The notes: generated from the sequence alone by a model not told the origin. DNA of 64,000 nt from Setoptus koraiensis (GCA_048013815.1 CM106586.1:8370001-8434000); one strand, 5' to 3'; counted from the first letter of the stretch, positions 51,201-63,446 are shown. Translations and numbers: made by a program.

Positions 51201-52885
51201 TGATGTATCTTGTATCCGACCAGCTGACCATTTTGAGTATCATCTGGAGGTGGTGACCAATTTATTGTGATGGAATTTGACGATCTTGGTGCTCCCACGA
51301 CATTCAAGGGCGGCGCACTGGGTGGTTGAGCAGGAATTTCTATCGGAATTTTGGTCTGTTCGCTAGGCTCACCAGTTCCAACTTTATTGGTTGCCCTCAC
51401 TCTGAAGACGTACTTCTTGGCAGGTTTGAGGTTAGATATAATTACGCTAGTATGATCACCTGATATATTCAATGGGACCATTTCCCATGATGCAGCAATA
51501 TCTGTATCTGGATTTTTGATGTCAGGTATGGTGCGCATTTCAATATGGTAACGTATTACTGGGCTGTTGCCATCGAAACCGGGCACCCAGTACACTCGTA
51601 TGGCTGGTCCTTCTCCATCAGAAAGCTCCGCATTTATTTGACTTGGAGGTAGAGGCAATTGTAAGATACTAAGCTCAGCCGATCTAGAATCGCGTCCTTG
51701 CGAAGGCGAGTGAATCGTACAGGTATAATTTCCAACATCTCCATTTCGAACCTGCTCTATTCTAAGTGTTCCATCCACCATCTTGATTCTACCAGAGTTA
51801 GTAGGCAATGTAAGATTTTTTCCGTTGAACAACCAATTGACTGCACTATCATCGAAAAGAGGTTTACATTTAAATTCTGCCGTCGAACCCATCACAACTT
51901 GTTGAGGCTGTGGGTAATCTCTGAACAAGGCTCGCGAATTTTCTGTCTGTGCTGGTTCGGGGGGAACTGTCGATATCGATCCGATGTTAGTGGATGCTGG
52001 AATGAATTTCTCACAAATAAAACTTCTCCTCAGATTTGAATCAAATATAGGTATCAAACCAAACTTTTTTCTTGATTGAGATTGAGAATAAGCAAAAGTT
52101 GAGGGCCTCGATGTGTTATTGGTGCTGTAATCCTCCAGCCAAAAATCAGAAAATGAGTCTGAATCTACATTAGGCTCATTTCTATCTACTCTACTCAAAT
52201 ACGATGCCATCAGTTCTTTGCTCGGCATAATATACCAAACTTTGTTGGCTGTTGAGTTCTTCTCTAACCATCTTGTTACAAACTCATGCTTTTCTTCACC
52301 ATCGAGAGCTATCAGATGAGAGTCCCATTCTTCGCATTTTGTCTTGGCACTCTCAAATGATTTTGGGTTTGATTGAAACTTATAGCAGCCTGAGTGATAT
52401 GGCATCCAGGAAGGTTTGCAATCAGAATGTTGCTCTTGTGCATATGAAACCACAGTGCCTAAAGCAAAGAGAATCAAAACAATTGTGCTAATGTTTAACG
52501 ATAGATTCCTAAATTGGTTTATCACAGAATCCTTAAGAGTAGCCCCACGAGCTCTCTTGCCATAGGAAAAAACTAACGCAGATACAGGCCCATGTGGCAG
52601 ATGTCGCCCTGGATGATGTTGAGCATTGTATGCATTGGTAGTGGTTGGAATGAGATCTGAGTTGAACGAAAGAGGTATCATGTCATCAGTATTTGATGTA
52701 TATGAACAGAATTGATGATTATCATAATAGCTATCTCTGTGAGTTGGGGTATTGATCAGCGGCCTTATCTCGCCAAGATTGCATGGAGTGCTTGAGATCA
52801 GTGTAAGTTTATCCGGATCAATGAGAGTATTGTTTCTATTCCTGGGGATCATCATGTTGCTTGTTCCACGAGTCATGATGGCCAT
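48284..52885 (-). CDS. Chimeric adhesion receptor: C-type lectin + Sidekick Ig/FN3/TM/tail
   Basis: One uninterrupted frame of 1533 residues. Residues about 131-148 form a hydrophobic leader (TIVLILFALGTVVSYAQ), oddly preceded by about 130 residues. A C-type lectin domain follows at 156-292 (GCYKF, CEEWDSHLIALDGEEKHEF, RRSFICEKF), resembling the one in arthropod contactin. Next come one Ig domain (about 318-410), eight FN3 domains (about 412-1215; PGFDGNSPVIRY, PPPDDTQNGQLVGYKI and others), and a transmembrane helix near 1240-1263. The cytoplasmic tail is typical of Sidekick, with HFVNHYANVNGTLR and the PDZ-binding C-terminus GFTSFV. Sidekick itself has six Ig and thirteen FN3 domains and no lectin domain. 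It should act in homophilic or lectin-type cell adhesion at cell junctions or synapses. The single-exon state of so large a gene is notable. Confidence 0.88.
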   Translation of the reverse strand: MAIMTRGTSNMMIPRNRNNTLIDPDKLTLISSTPCNLGEIRPLINTPTHRDSYYDNHQFCSYTSNTDDMIPLSFNSDLIPTTTNAYNAQHHPGRHLPHGPVSALVFSYGKRARGATLKDSVINQFRNLSLNISTIVLILFALGTVVSYAQEQHSDCKPSWMPYHSGCYKFQSNPKSFESAKTKCEEWDSHLIALDGEEKHEFVTRWLEKNSTANKVWYIMPSKELMASYLSRVDRNEPNVDSDSFSDFWLEDYSTNNTSRPSTFAYSQSQSRKKFGLIPIFDSNLRRSFICEKFIPASTNIGSISTVPPEPAQTENSRALFRDYPQPQQVVMGSTAEFKCKPLFDDSAVNWLFNGKNLTLPTNSGRIKMVDGTLRIEQVRNGDVGNYTCTIHSPSQGRDSRSAELSILQLPLPPSQINAELSDGEGPAIRVYWVPGFDGNSPVIRYHIEMRTIPDIKNPDTDIAASWEMVPLNISGDHTSVIISNLKPAKKYVFRVRATNKVGTGEPSEQTKIPIEIPAQPPSAPPLNVVGAPRSSNSITINWSPPPDDTQNGQLVGYKIHHRLAGYEGIQQWYDHEVTIASQLHYTLDDLIVWQNYEIQVAAANEKGVGPFSSSTYVRTKEGKPDKSPQRVVAEALNSTAIKIFWDPPPPQHINGINQGYNVQAWYDSSRTKLAREHTVTPNPVPSTHSYVMDNLTPFTDYYISVSCFTSAGDGPTNDNVVIVKTKQDIPEAVQSLEFAEVLDKSLKILWKPPKQANGLLDHYTLEYYEASATDNKISREFPADVLETKIVDLTPQTPYVFRIYAHTAMGQGPVKINQTQTSIPPVLPLPPSNLAYSNIGPTSVMIQFKPGFDGNASIEKWIAEAQIVDQSNVWEQVYVSTNHTQADAVVVRNLLPFTKYRIRLIPANVVGRSINPSSPSPDFQTLQMQPERPPEAFKAKSSSSTSIRLQWVPLPLVAWRGHPRGYNITWSPVEHLAATTNSSIIIDASAEDFVIQNLEEFTEYVIKICALNDVGPSSVSRVTEKTLEDVPSASPTNFNGVSLTPTSIQLDWEPVPEIHRNGVIQGYRIRYHHSSLSESKQKFISSNATEQQRTTLSDLTPYTMYNLAICAVTSVGDGIYSSVLNIQTLEGTPGPPTNLSYPTVTKTSARILWDVPDNPNGEILNYLVSYRLYAPNSKELAAQELSSGERSLKVSNLEPYKHYLFNVMAKTKEGWGAPATIAVYTTDLELRVTLPFYRESWFVILCACLSIVITIIITAILFIQNKSYKYQQEAIKSCSSQDRLGDAGFTIDDHDNNYNPGFGLLAQNSAQSHRRSNATLSSNVNGLGTLKSPPRPHPGSVAYSDEEGDDDVFEDSPAPKGMTNALSNYDSSGESLTEKPSEISSTGPEDESDSEQDDEYVNMANKHFVNHYANVNGTLRGGQQTAGWKKNAKSYVVGGKTKPKLPQRSAPSIPLVPNMPGTSSSNALTNGNTSGQMADYDSTDRSNAKTTTEDEGQKDALESPIVNLNGGRIIVDNMAGSRAPLPGFTSFV

Positions 52886-54050
52886 GTAGAGTTGAGTAAA
52901 TGTGTAATTGGATGAATATCCTTTAGCAACTTGCCAATGTTGCTCTTCTAATGAAATGTTTCAACAAGAAAAACATTTGTGAGTATGGAATCAATCAAAT
53001 CTCTTGATGTTTATTTATAGATGATGCTGCTAATCAGATTGAGTATGATGTTTCTATATAAATGTTTATATAATAATGAATGAAGTGTGTTTTAATAATT
53101 TCGTTTCGAGTAATTCAGACCATGTAGCGATGAAATGTGTTTTAATAAATGCCGAAATTCAATATGATTTCTTGTCACCGAACATAATACTCGCTTTTTA
53201 ACGCGAATCTCTCCTAGCGATGATGTAATATAATGAGTAGCAATTAAGTTGTGGCGCTGAAAGGAACGGTATTCGAAGTTGCTTCGTGCGATGGCAATAG
53301 CATTAGTTCGAATTTGTTATTTTTATCTGATGGGAATGGTCCAACGTTAAACTGTTGCTGATCCTTTTGGCTCAACAAGTGAAGTATATTTAGGGGATGA
53401 GCTGTTATATGAGCTTGATGGTTAATGGTGGACTAATGATGATGCCAAGTGTTTCGTCTAAGTGAGCGTGTGTGTGTGTGTGTGTTAGTGTGTGTTGGAT
53501 TATGAAACTGGCTGAGCTAACAAGTGGAATGGTGTATCACTCAAGCAGGTTTTCTATTCTTCATAGATGATGTTGTCTAAAGCAAGTGGTGATCGTAGTA
53601 TTATGTAATGATCGAATAGATACTAACTGCAGTGTGGACACACAAGATTTGGTGGTGTCAGAATATAACTAGTGTTGCTGTTGCTGATGCTATCAGTTGT
53701 TGTATCAGCAGCGTGGAATTAAGTTAGTGGCTGTCCAGTTTTGTTTTAGGTAGTAGAGTCAATAGTATTGTTGGGAGTTGCAGATAACAAAATAACAAAA
53801 CGCTATAAAATGACGGTATAATAAAAATAATAATAGAAAGATTTTAGTAAGAATAACCTGGCAGATTCTTTTGTTTGAGAGAATGGCTGCACTGTGGCAC
53901 TGCTAGTGGCGATAGTGGCAGCAGTGTGAGTAATGGAACGAGGCTTCTGGTGAAATGTGGACAAGAGCAACAGTTCTACCATAGAACTTCTACGGGTTCC
54001 ATTCCATCATTCCACCTCTGTGTGTGCACAGTGTTGACGTGCCCAAACAA

Positions 54051-54081
<31 letters not shown>

Positions 54082-54666
54082 ACAGTTGACGAACCTGTGA
54101 GTTCTTTGTGTCCACCACTGTTGATGGCTGGTTCAGAAGAACAGTTGAACTTGCGCTCAACTCATTGGCGTGCTCGCTCAGTTCCATCTTCCGCCACCAG
54201 AGCGACCGCTGGTGGGTCGATGCACGGGGGCTGAACTGTCGAACCTAATCGTGCGAGATCAACCAAAAGCACACTCACACATGGGCAAGATTCGATTTAT
54301 ACCCGCTGTGTGTGTGTCTCACTCGAACAAATCAAAACAATATAGGCCAAACGGTCATCATTATTATCGGGCATGAGAACCAACTAATTAAATTCTATTT
54401 TGTCTATCTGTGTTTATTAGAACAAAAGGAACAATAGAAATAGTTTATAGAAACTTCTCAAAAATTATACTGTCACAATTAATTATTTACACACGCGCCA
54501 TTCGTAGCCCTTAGATAACAGTTACAGTTGGATTGCAAATCTTGGGTGTCTATGCGAATATATATGTATATCTATATCTATGCGTATATGTATGCCTATA
54601 TGTATAATTATTACAAAACTATTTGCCAATAGCTATACTGCGTGCACATATTAAACCATGTCCAAT
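52886..54666. other. Intergenic region between the Sidekick-like and ABCG genes
   Basis: 1.8 kb with GT runs (53469-53484), a CA tract (54050-54077) and TA-rich sequence. No protein-like frame. It is the promoter side of the lectin-Sidekick gene and the 3' side of the ABCG gene. Confidence 0.5.
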
Positions 54667-57600
54667 CTATAGTCTTATCCTAATGGAAAACTGGACGGCA
54701 TAATATAGGAGTATTTTCATAATGACCAACATGATTATTAAATGCCAGATCCTTGCCACAAGCCAATTATCACCCAAATTAATTGCACGAATTCTATCCG
54801 GAGCAACATCATCACAAGAGGTTATGTTGACACCATAACTGTTGGCGTAAGACAATTGTGTTGCCAAATGTTGGAATATGTCATTCTTGTTGCCCACTAA
54901 CGCCGGCGCTTGTGTTGTTGTCAATGATGTACTAGCAACAGTTGTTGTTAATTCAGTTGAATTAGTACCATCGCCACCATTCTTACTTGCCTCTAATGAG
55001 TCAATCCAGTATTGGGCTAGTGTTCTCATTTGATCGGGTATTCCTACCAATTTTACTGGTTCGCCTGTAATCTCTTGCGGATCACATGGACATATACCAA
55101 ACCCATAACGTGTCAGAGTGATGGCCTCGCAACCAAGCCGATAGAATGACGTTAGACTGATCAATTTCAGTGGCTCAGACAGACGTTTTATGCGTATGGT
55201 AAAACCAGCCAGAATAACCCATGGCAATTGCGATGCTTGTGACACAAATACGGCCGTCTGAATGCTGTTCATTACCAATGCTCCCAAAATTAATGCTTGA
55301 GTTTGTGCTATCAACGAACACAATGTCATAATCAAGCATATGGTCATCATTCTCCATTGTAAATAAGAACTGGGTTGACCAGTCAGCGGATATACCAGAG
55401 CCATTGTTAATGTAGGCATGGTTAGTTCTAATGGCAGATCTGCAATAGTTTTAGCCACGACAAAACTCGACATCGAGTACCATCCATTCCTAGTCTCCTT
55501 CAATAGAACCTGCATATTCAATGGGAAAGATAACGCATTCAAGGCCAGCACTGCGGCCGCAAATGCATACATTATTATAAAGAACATGGATACATTCTCT
55601 ATAGACATGTGGAGCTCCTCTAACATAGATTCAATTCTTTTAGATCCAACAAGTGATGGTATCTGTGTAATATCGATCTCGGGCTCATAATGAGGACAGG
55701 CATTGGCTGCACCTGTCGCTTTACCATAGACGTGAGCCATCAATATGGGTATCATGAGATGGAACAGAACTCTGGATGTCATCAATAATGGATCACGGCG
55801 TATGGTTAATAGTGTTCTATGGGTCAATGTTGCAGTATGAGACCAAAATTTTCCTTTGTGATTTGCCTCGTTGGTAAATTGTAATTGTTCACTAACATAG
55901 AGATTATTGTGTATGTAATTAGTTTTGTTATCTGCCTGATTTTGCGCTCGGCTGTTGAATGCATAATTCTTATGTCCATCCGAGACTTTCTCATACGGCA
56001 AATTAGGTGAATTCATAATAAGTTGGGTGTTGTGCAGATGGTTTTGATGTGTTTGTCCATCGATGGACATAGTAGACAAGCCTCTTGATTTCAAATTTAA
56101 AGAATGATCGAATTCTGGAGAAAACAGGGCTTTTGGTCCGCTTTTCGCGGTCGACTTGGACCCATTGTCACTATGATGATATAAATGATTTTTCAAAATG
56201 ATACCACTGTCCCTCTCTTGGTGCTGTACATAGGGTATACTACGTCTATATTGTTGGTATTGATCGTTCGCCATGAATACTCGGCGCTGATGGTCACTGA
56301 GCGCCTCAATAGGCTCGATTCCGTATTCCTCTGACGCGATCTCAATAAGAAATGAGGCCGGATCAACTGCGGCAATTCCCGAGGATAAACTTGGACCACC
56401 GCTAGAGCTTATTGCGTTCGGTTGAATACCGCTAATATTGGTGATAGTTTCTAAAGCTGTTTCTGGTCCGCCTTCAAATATAACACGGCCTCCATTGGCT
56501 AATATATACACATGGTGAAATAAATTAAATACCTTAGGTTGTGGCTGATGTATAGTAACTATTATGGCCATCGGTTTGATATAATCGTTGTTTGCCGACA
56601 ATTCAACCAAATCTCTTAGCATGGATACAGTCTTAAAGCAAGTTAACGAATCCAATCCCGAGGTAGGCTCATCTAAAACCAAAATATCCGGATTTGACAG
56701 TAGTTCTTGAGCAATAGACACACGCTTGTGCTGGCCACCGGAAATCTTCTTTATTTTGGCACCGCGGCAACGTTTCAAGCCCAACAAATTCACCACCTAA
56801 TGAAAGCAGACAAAAAGAGTTAAAACTTTAGCTTAGCAACAACAACAACAACAAAAAACATTCAGAATACAGACTCTATATGCCGTAGGGACACTTTACC
56901 TTTTCGATGTTCTTGGCGTGATCGAAACCTCGTTCAGGATTCTTGATTTTGGACGCAAACCAGAGATTCTCTTCTACAGTCAAAAGATCCAGCAAGTGGT
57001 CTGACAATGGAAATAGACAAATTTGAAGATAGAGTTATTTCAATCGCTACAACAAACACAAAACAGCTAGACAATTAAAATATAAATCTCTACCTTTCTG
57101 TGGAATTGTACACATTTTCAATTTTTTCCCATTTGCTCCAATGAGATTGATGTGACCAGTCACGCCATTCCTAAATTTACCTGTCAAACAATTTAATAGG
57201 GTAGTTTTGCCAGCACCTTTCGATACAGAAACATAGTAATTAGTATGGATTAAAACGAGAATATAACTGTACATAACAGTAATTGTATGTAGTATTGAAC
57301 TTGATGAAACTTGCCAACTCCAGCAACACTTTCAAGGCTTGTTATCATTATACGCTATAGTAGCCTAAAAAGAGAGAAAGAGAAAACTTACTAACCACTA
57401 TCATTAGTGGCAATCTCTATCTGTCTGTATCATGATTGAATCTAGTTTTTGTTTGCATTTGACTAGATAGATATATATATATATATATATATATGTCAGA
57501 ATGTATCTCTTCGAATCGATGATCGCGCAAATTGATCAGCGAGTATCAATGAGAAAAACAAATAAATAAATAAATAATAATAAATGGATTTAAATCCTTG

Positions 57601-59945
57601 AAGTGAAACCGTCACCGAATACATGAATGTATCAAATGTGAAAGGTTAAATAGTATCACTTGTGTGTGTAGTTGTTGTTGTCTTTCTCAACAATGAAGCT
57701 GGTGAGCATCCAAACGTGTACTTCCTAAAAAATTGATACTACTACATGAGTCATTGTCAAAGTAGTAATTTGTTTGTTGTTGGTGTCGTTTTTATTGTTG
57801 CTGTCTCAAATTATGTCTTGCCTTTCAAACATATTGAAGAGTTGAAGAAAGAGAGATAATCTTGGAGATGTTTTCGGTCACAACAAACAGGAAAGGGAAT
57901 ATAGAATTGGAATAGTCCTAGAGCAACAAGTGCATACGATTGATAGAACTACTTTGGGTGGTTATTATTAACAATGTTAATACATCAAGACTGGAAATAG
58001 TCTTGTTGTTTGTTGAAATTATAGCAGTAAGTGCAGCAGCAGTAACAGCCAAAAGTAACGGCAAACGAAAAGAATAATAACATTTCGAAACCATTTGTAG
58101 CGACCTTGATATTGGAACCAGCAACTAAACCACGTTCGTTCTTTAATTTCATTTCTAATCTTCTAATTATATCGCCCTCTACCGCTGCACTAGTTATTAG
58201 TCACCGCCGAATGGTTGTATATCTTGTATATTTAGTCAGACAAATGAATTTTTGTTGCCGCTGTTGTTGTTGCGGTTGATGCAAGCTAATTTGATCTACT
58301 AACTGACTGATAGGTGACTGCAATTGAGATCTCAACTGAGTTATGATTGGCTCGCTTCAGACCAACTGATAAGACAATGAGAAGAAAGAAAAAAATGAAT
58401 CAAATACTTACCACTTGGCCCTAAAACTGCCGTCAATTGACCGGATCTGATGGTTCCGTTGAGATTGGAAAATATCTCTATTGCATCTAATGGGGAACGT
58501 GTTGGCGGTGGAATTTTAAGATTTTCATCACTTGATTGTCGTGTTGCGTTTGAATTGTTGTTTTCGGGCGATGTTGAACTGGCTGAACTCGATGCAGATG
58601 ACACAATTTGTTGTTGTGGAAATAATCTATCAAACAAATTGAATTTTTTGTACCATTTAGGTTCAATTCTGTAGCTGAGATTTGACCAATTTATCTCAAA
58701 ATGATCACTAGATGAGCTTATGTCACTGTTGGAGAATTGGCCCAACGATCTTCGTCTAGCGTGACCATTTTGGTCATGGCCAGCACCGTCTGAAGTTGAT
58801 TCTTTGGTCAGGTGATCCTCGTTCAAGTTTATTCTGTACGAAGATGACGAAGAAGAAGCTGTCGAGTGATAAAAAGATTGAAGCTGATGTGGGCCCTTCT
58901 TGAAGGAGGCCGCCGACTCATTTGGCGTTGCATGCTCTTGGCGATTGTTGATATTTGCGGCGTCGATACTGGCCTCATTATGCCCGTTATTAACGTTATT
59001 GTCGTTGTTGTTTGCGTTGACGCTGTTCTTCTTTTTCTTTTGTTTTTTGTTCTGTTTTTTATCCTCAATAATCATGGCCTCCTGATGATGATGATGATCT
59101 ATAATTGACGATGACGTTATGGACGATGATGCAGTTTGTTGACCGGCGGTGCTACTGCTACCCAATTCAGTGCTCTCACTATTGTTATCCTCTTCTATCT
59201 CACTACTGCTATTGCTATTCAAAATATAATTTTCATTGTCACTAGCATAACCATGATTGACATGACCAATAATTTGTTGATGATGATCATTGCTGCTCTG
59301 ATAATCTTTACCGTTATGATTATTATTACGATTATTATTGTTGTTATTATTATTGTTATTGTTGTTGTGATTGTTGATGTTGTTGTGGTTGTTTTTGTTG
59401 CCAACAACAACCACCGATATTGCCTGCACCGACGATGTTCCGTCGTTGCCTGTGGTCACAATATCAAGCTTGTTACGCTGGTCGGCAAGCATGTTCTTGT
59501 TGTTGCCCAGCACTTCAATAGTTGTGATAGTTGCACCAGTTTGTTCTGTCTGGTGACCGGATGCATTATAGATCAAATTGTTGCTGTCATTGTTGCTTGT
59601 CAGAGGTATTCTCTGGCGATTTTTCATCATCACTTTAGTTGTTGGTGAGCTGTGACGCGCAAGCAAATTATCATTGGTCTCTTGACCATTGATCACCGTT
59701 GGCATCATACTGTTGTCGTCTCGAGACACTTGTTGCTGCTGCTGCAAATCTCGATCACTGATATAGTCACCATGGGGTACAAATTGGCCTCTTAAATGTG
59801 TTTGTTGTTGTTGTTGTCCACTGCTATTCAACTGGTCGAACGTTCCCCTTGAAAGATTGTTGCTAGAATGCTGGCGTTGTTGCTGTTGTTGCTGCTGGAG
59901 CTGTTCCTCGTCACTTATTGGCTTGTATGATCGTAACGAGATCAT
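54667..59945 (-). CDS. ABCG-family half-transporter with long N-terminus (4 exons)
   Basis: ATP-driven membrane exporter of the ABCG (White) subfamily, with the nucleotide-binding domain before the membrane domain; members move sterols, lipids or pigments. Minus-strand exons are 59945-58412, 57216-57094, 57000-56900 and 56796-54667, with introns of 1195, 93 and 103 bp, giving 1295 residues. Intron 1 splits the Walker A motif GPSGAGKTT (residues 509-517). The signature ISGGQ (604-608), Walker B ILVLDEPTSGLDS and the H-loop (IVTIHQPQPK) are intact. After a linker come the membrane helices. The first 480 residues are Q/N/S/H-rich low complexity, so the protein is twice the usual 600-700. A long disordered linker (residues about 750-870) also splits NBD and TMD. 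An in-frame ATG at 60059 would add 38 residues. Confidence 0.9.
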
Positions 59946-60637
59946 TGCTTCGTTTGTTGTCAGCTGTAACACTGAATAACTGAACTTTATTTGTTGTTTT
60001 TCTTGTTGTGTTTTATGACTAATGATAATAATGACTAATGAAGTTTTGCTCACTTGCAATTGGTCGCGCTCTTGCTAATCAGTGTGCCGCTTTGGCTTCA
60101 CTTGGACAAACAAAGGATGCAAACGACTTTGCACAATTATTGATGTTGTCTATTTAGAGTCATGTCACTGGTACCTGTTGTGTGTTATCTTGATAATTTG
60201 TTGAATTGCCAATTTACAACTTTTTGTCTTTGCAATAAATTCTCTGACTATATCTTTTGGTGTTGGTTTGCTCGAGAGTTTGCTAACTCGTTTAGTGTTG
60301 CCATAGTTTAAGATGTGTGTGTGTCGTATGTTTATTGTTTATGCTTATGTGTGTATTATTATTGTTCTTATGTAACGTTATGTTGTTGTTGTTTAGATGA
60401 TTCCAAGCTCAAGTGGAATGAGCGGATGAAGTGCTGTTTGAGTCATTGAGAGAAAGGGGCAAACACAGAGAGCGAGAGATAAAAAAAACTTAAGACAGTT
60501 CTTTTTTCGTTGCCATAACTTTATTTAACTCTCTCTGCTGACAATTCGCTTCTCGCTTGCCAAATCTCTCATCATCTTTGACTTTCACTCTCACTTTCAC
60601 TTTCACTATCGTTCAACACTGACACTGACACTTGATC

Positions 60638-60673
<36 letters not shown>

Positions 60674-61586
60674 TACGAAGCAGAAAGGAAAGTGTGAACT
60701 CCCTATCTGACTGTCTTGCCAAACACAAAGATTATGCTTTACAGATTTCGCTTTCACACAGGACAGGTATAATCTGAGCGCAGTGGAGTTATCTCTAAAA
60801 ACCTCATCACCTAACAGTGCCGATCATCGCTATCAATGCCGATAACACGGCCGGCCGCATTGATCGGGCAGGCAGGCTGGCTGGCGAGTATGAAATGAGG
60901 TCGCTGGTACCGCTATTGTGACTAATCATCTCTGGCCGACCACTAGCACTACCTGTAACCGTTAGCTCGGTTGACTCAGTTGGCTTGGTTAGCTAGCGGA
61001 GTCAATCGAGCCAACGGTTGTGTGAGTCACAGTGAGTTGAGGGCGGCGCTCATTGTTCGATCCTGTGCTGTTGTTGTTCTTTACCTGTCGTCGTAACAGA
61101 AAATTCTCAGAGTTCTTTAACACTCAAGGGGAAGGAAGTGAACCGGCTGTGGTGTTGTTGTTGTTGTTCGCCGTCATTATTGGATCAGTGCAGCCGTCTT
61201 GCCGGTTCACCGCTGAGCCGTGAGTGTGAGTAGGGCCAGCCGAGACAGAGCGAGAGAGCGATCATTAATACGAGTTGCCGGCACTGCGCTGCTGGCATCA
61301 ATGGAAACTTGTCGTCGTTGTTGCAAGCCCAAATTTAATATCAGCTTGCGGCCGTCCATCCGTTCGGGCTCGAATCGATCGCTGGCCGTGCCGCTCGTTC
61401 ACGTGCCCTTGCCCGGGCTTCGTTCGTTGCATTGACTTGCCGCTCGCTTAACAAGTCGATCGTCGATCGGGCAGATAATTTACATTTATTTGCAATATGG
61501 GCGAACGAGGCGCCCCCTAATCGACTGACTAGTTGCACACTGACCATAAACTGAGCACCGAATTCCGCTGCTCAGTTGGGCCAATG

Positions 61587-61649
61587 GCATTGGTCAGTTT
61601 GTGACGGCGCTGGCATTGGTCAGTTTGTGACGGCGCTGGCGTTGGTCAG
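61587..61649. repeat. 26-bp tandem repeat
   Basis: About 2.4 copies of a 26-bp unit that starts GCATTGGTCAGTTTGTGACG. The first two copies are identical, so the array is young. Confidence 0.9.
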
Positions 61650-61894
61650 AGCGAGCGAGCGCTGGCCATCTCAAAAGAGTTGTAAGATGACGCACTTAGT
61701 GTGTTAGCTGTCCATTACGGTCGACAGAACTCGGTACGATCATTTGGGCTATCGTTCGGTCTATCATTTAGCCTATCATTTGGTCTATAAGGCGAGCGAG
61801 CGAGCCCGGCTGACTAAATTACAGCAACAACACACATATAATCGCTGTTGTAAATCATTTATCGACACTGTCGGCGGCAAGTGCTGCACGTCGG

Positions 61895-61985
61895 CTGGAT
61901 GTGCAGCCGAACATGCGGCCGAATATCCGACTGAATACGAATGTCCGGCTGAATACGCAGCCGAATACGCGGCCGGACAAGCGAA
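61895..61985. repeat. Imperfect 12-bp minisatellite
   Basis: Variants of GCAGCCGAATAC repeat about seven times. One frame would read AAEYAAEY-like repeats, but nothing else suggests coding. Confidence 0.7.
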
Positions 61986-63446
61986 CGGGCACTACCTGTA
62001 CCTCTCTGTTTTGTTGTGCGAATTGGCGATAATAAGCGACGGAATGTTGCGCAAAGTTGGCTTCGTTTTGTGCGTTCTCTGGCCGCTCGCGAGCGCCAAC
62101 AAACGACTTGGCTCTCTGGCCAATGTCGTGGCCACCGACACGATGGCTCGGAGGCCCGTCGCCGGCCGTCGTGTAACTGTTGCTGTTGCCGTTATGTAAC
62201 TGTTGCTGTTGCCGTCATAACGGCATAATCCCTCGAGCTAATGCTCGTTGGCTCGTCGCATGCACAGCTAGCTGTTTTTGTTGGAATCCGGCGAGAAGAA
62301 AAGGCTTAACGGCGGCCGTCACTGGCCGGCTATTTGCTGGTCTTGGTCAGTTGCTGGCCAGTTGCGCGCAAGCCCGAGAAACAAAGCAACGCACTAGCCA
62401 TGACCATCAAATCTGGCCACCACTTTCGCTTTCGCTCGCCTTCCTCTCGCTCGCTTTATTATTTCGCCTGACAATTGGCAACTAACAGCCAGCAGCCAGC
62501 AGCCCACGGCCGGCAACTGCGACCAACAACCACCACAACAGCTTGCAACAAATTGCCACAGCCAAGCCGGCGAGCGCGCAACAAAACGCCAAGCCAAACA
62601 ACCGCCGGCACAACAAGCGCCAACTGGACAGGTGAGTAGCGGCCATCCAACGCTTGACCGGCGCCAGCGTACCCGCCAGCGATCAGCTGTGACTGCAAGC
62701 CAGCGCAGCGACAGTTGATCGTATAGCATAATATTATATAACATAACATATATTATATAACGTAATATCATGATATAATATAATGAATCTCGATTGACCA
62801 TCGACACACACACTAATGCGAGCTGACCAGTGGCTTGCTTCTCGGGATCAGTGGAAACGGACACAGCTGACTGCCGACATTGGCGGCTACGGCCGGCCGT
62901 ACAGCCAGAACAGGTTTGGCCGGGCTCGGCGCTGGTCATCGTGGTCCGTTTCAAGTTTGGCTGCCGCTGACCAGTGACAGTTATGCGAACCACATGTGTG
63001 TGTATATGTGGATGGCCAATTATTGAGCGTGATACAAACAGTCGTCGTCCAGTTTTGCTTGCATGCCAAACAGGCAGCGGGCACATTACACACATGGATA
63101 CACCTTGGCATCGCTGGCTTGATAATTCCAATGACGCTTATGGACGAGCCTGTATTTTGCAATGCACACTGGCTTGGCGCGTATGTCAAGCTCGAGAAGG
63201 ACAATGTTATAAATGGCACTATCGCTGGCGGGCTAAAAATAAAGAGAACGGCTGACAAAAATTGCCAGCCACTTGTTGTTTGATGCTTATTGTCGCTTGT
63301 TATTATTACCATTACTATTATTGTTGTTATTATTGCCTATTGGGCAATAATAAATAATTTTTAGGCCTGGCCGGCGCTCACTTGCACTTGTTGGGCGCGC
63401 CTTGCGGTGTATAAATAAATGATTGCGCTCGCCAGACCAACAACGC

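Noticed and set aside
61895-61985. AAEYAAEY-like peptide repeats as a structural protein
   Set aside because: The frame is short, sits in a minisatellite, and has no leader or other coding support.
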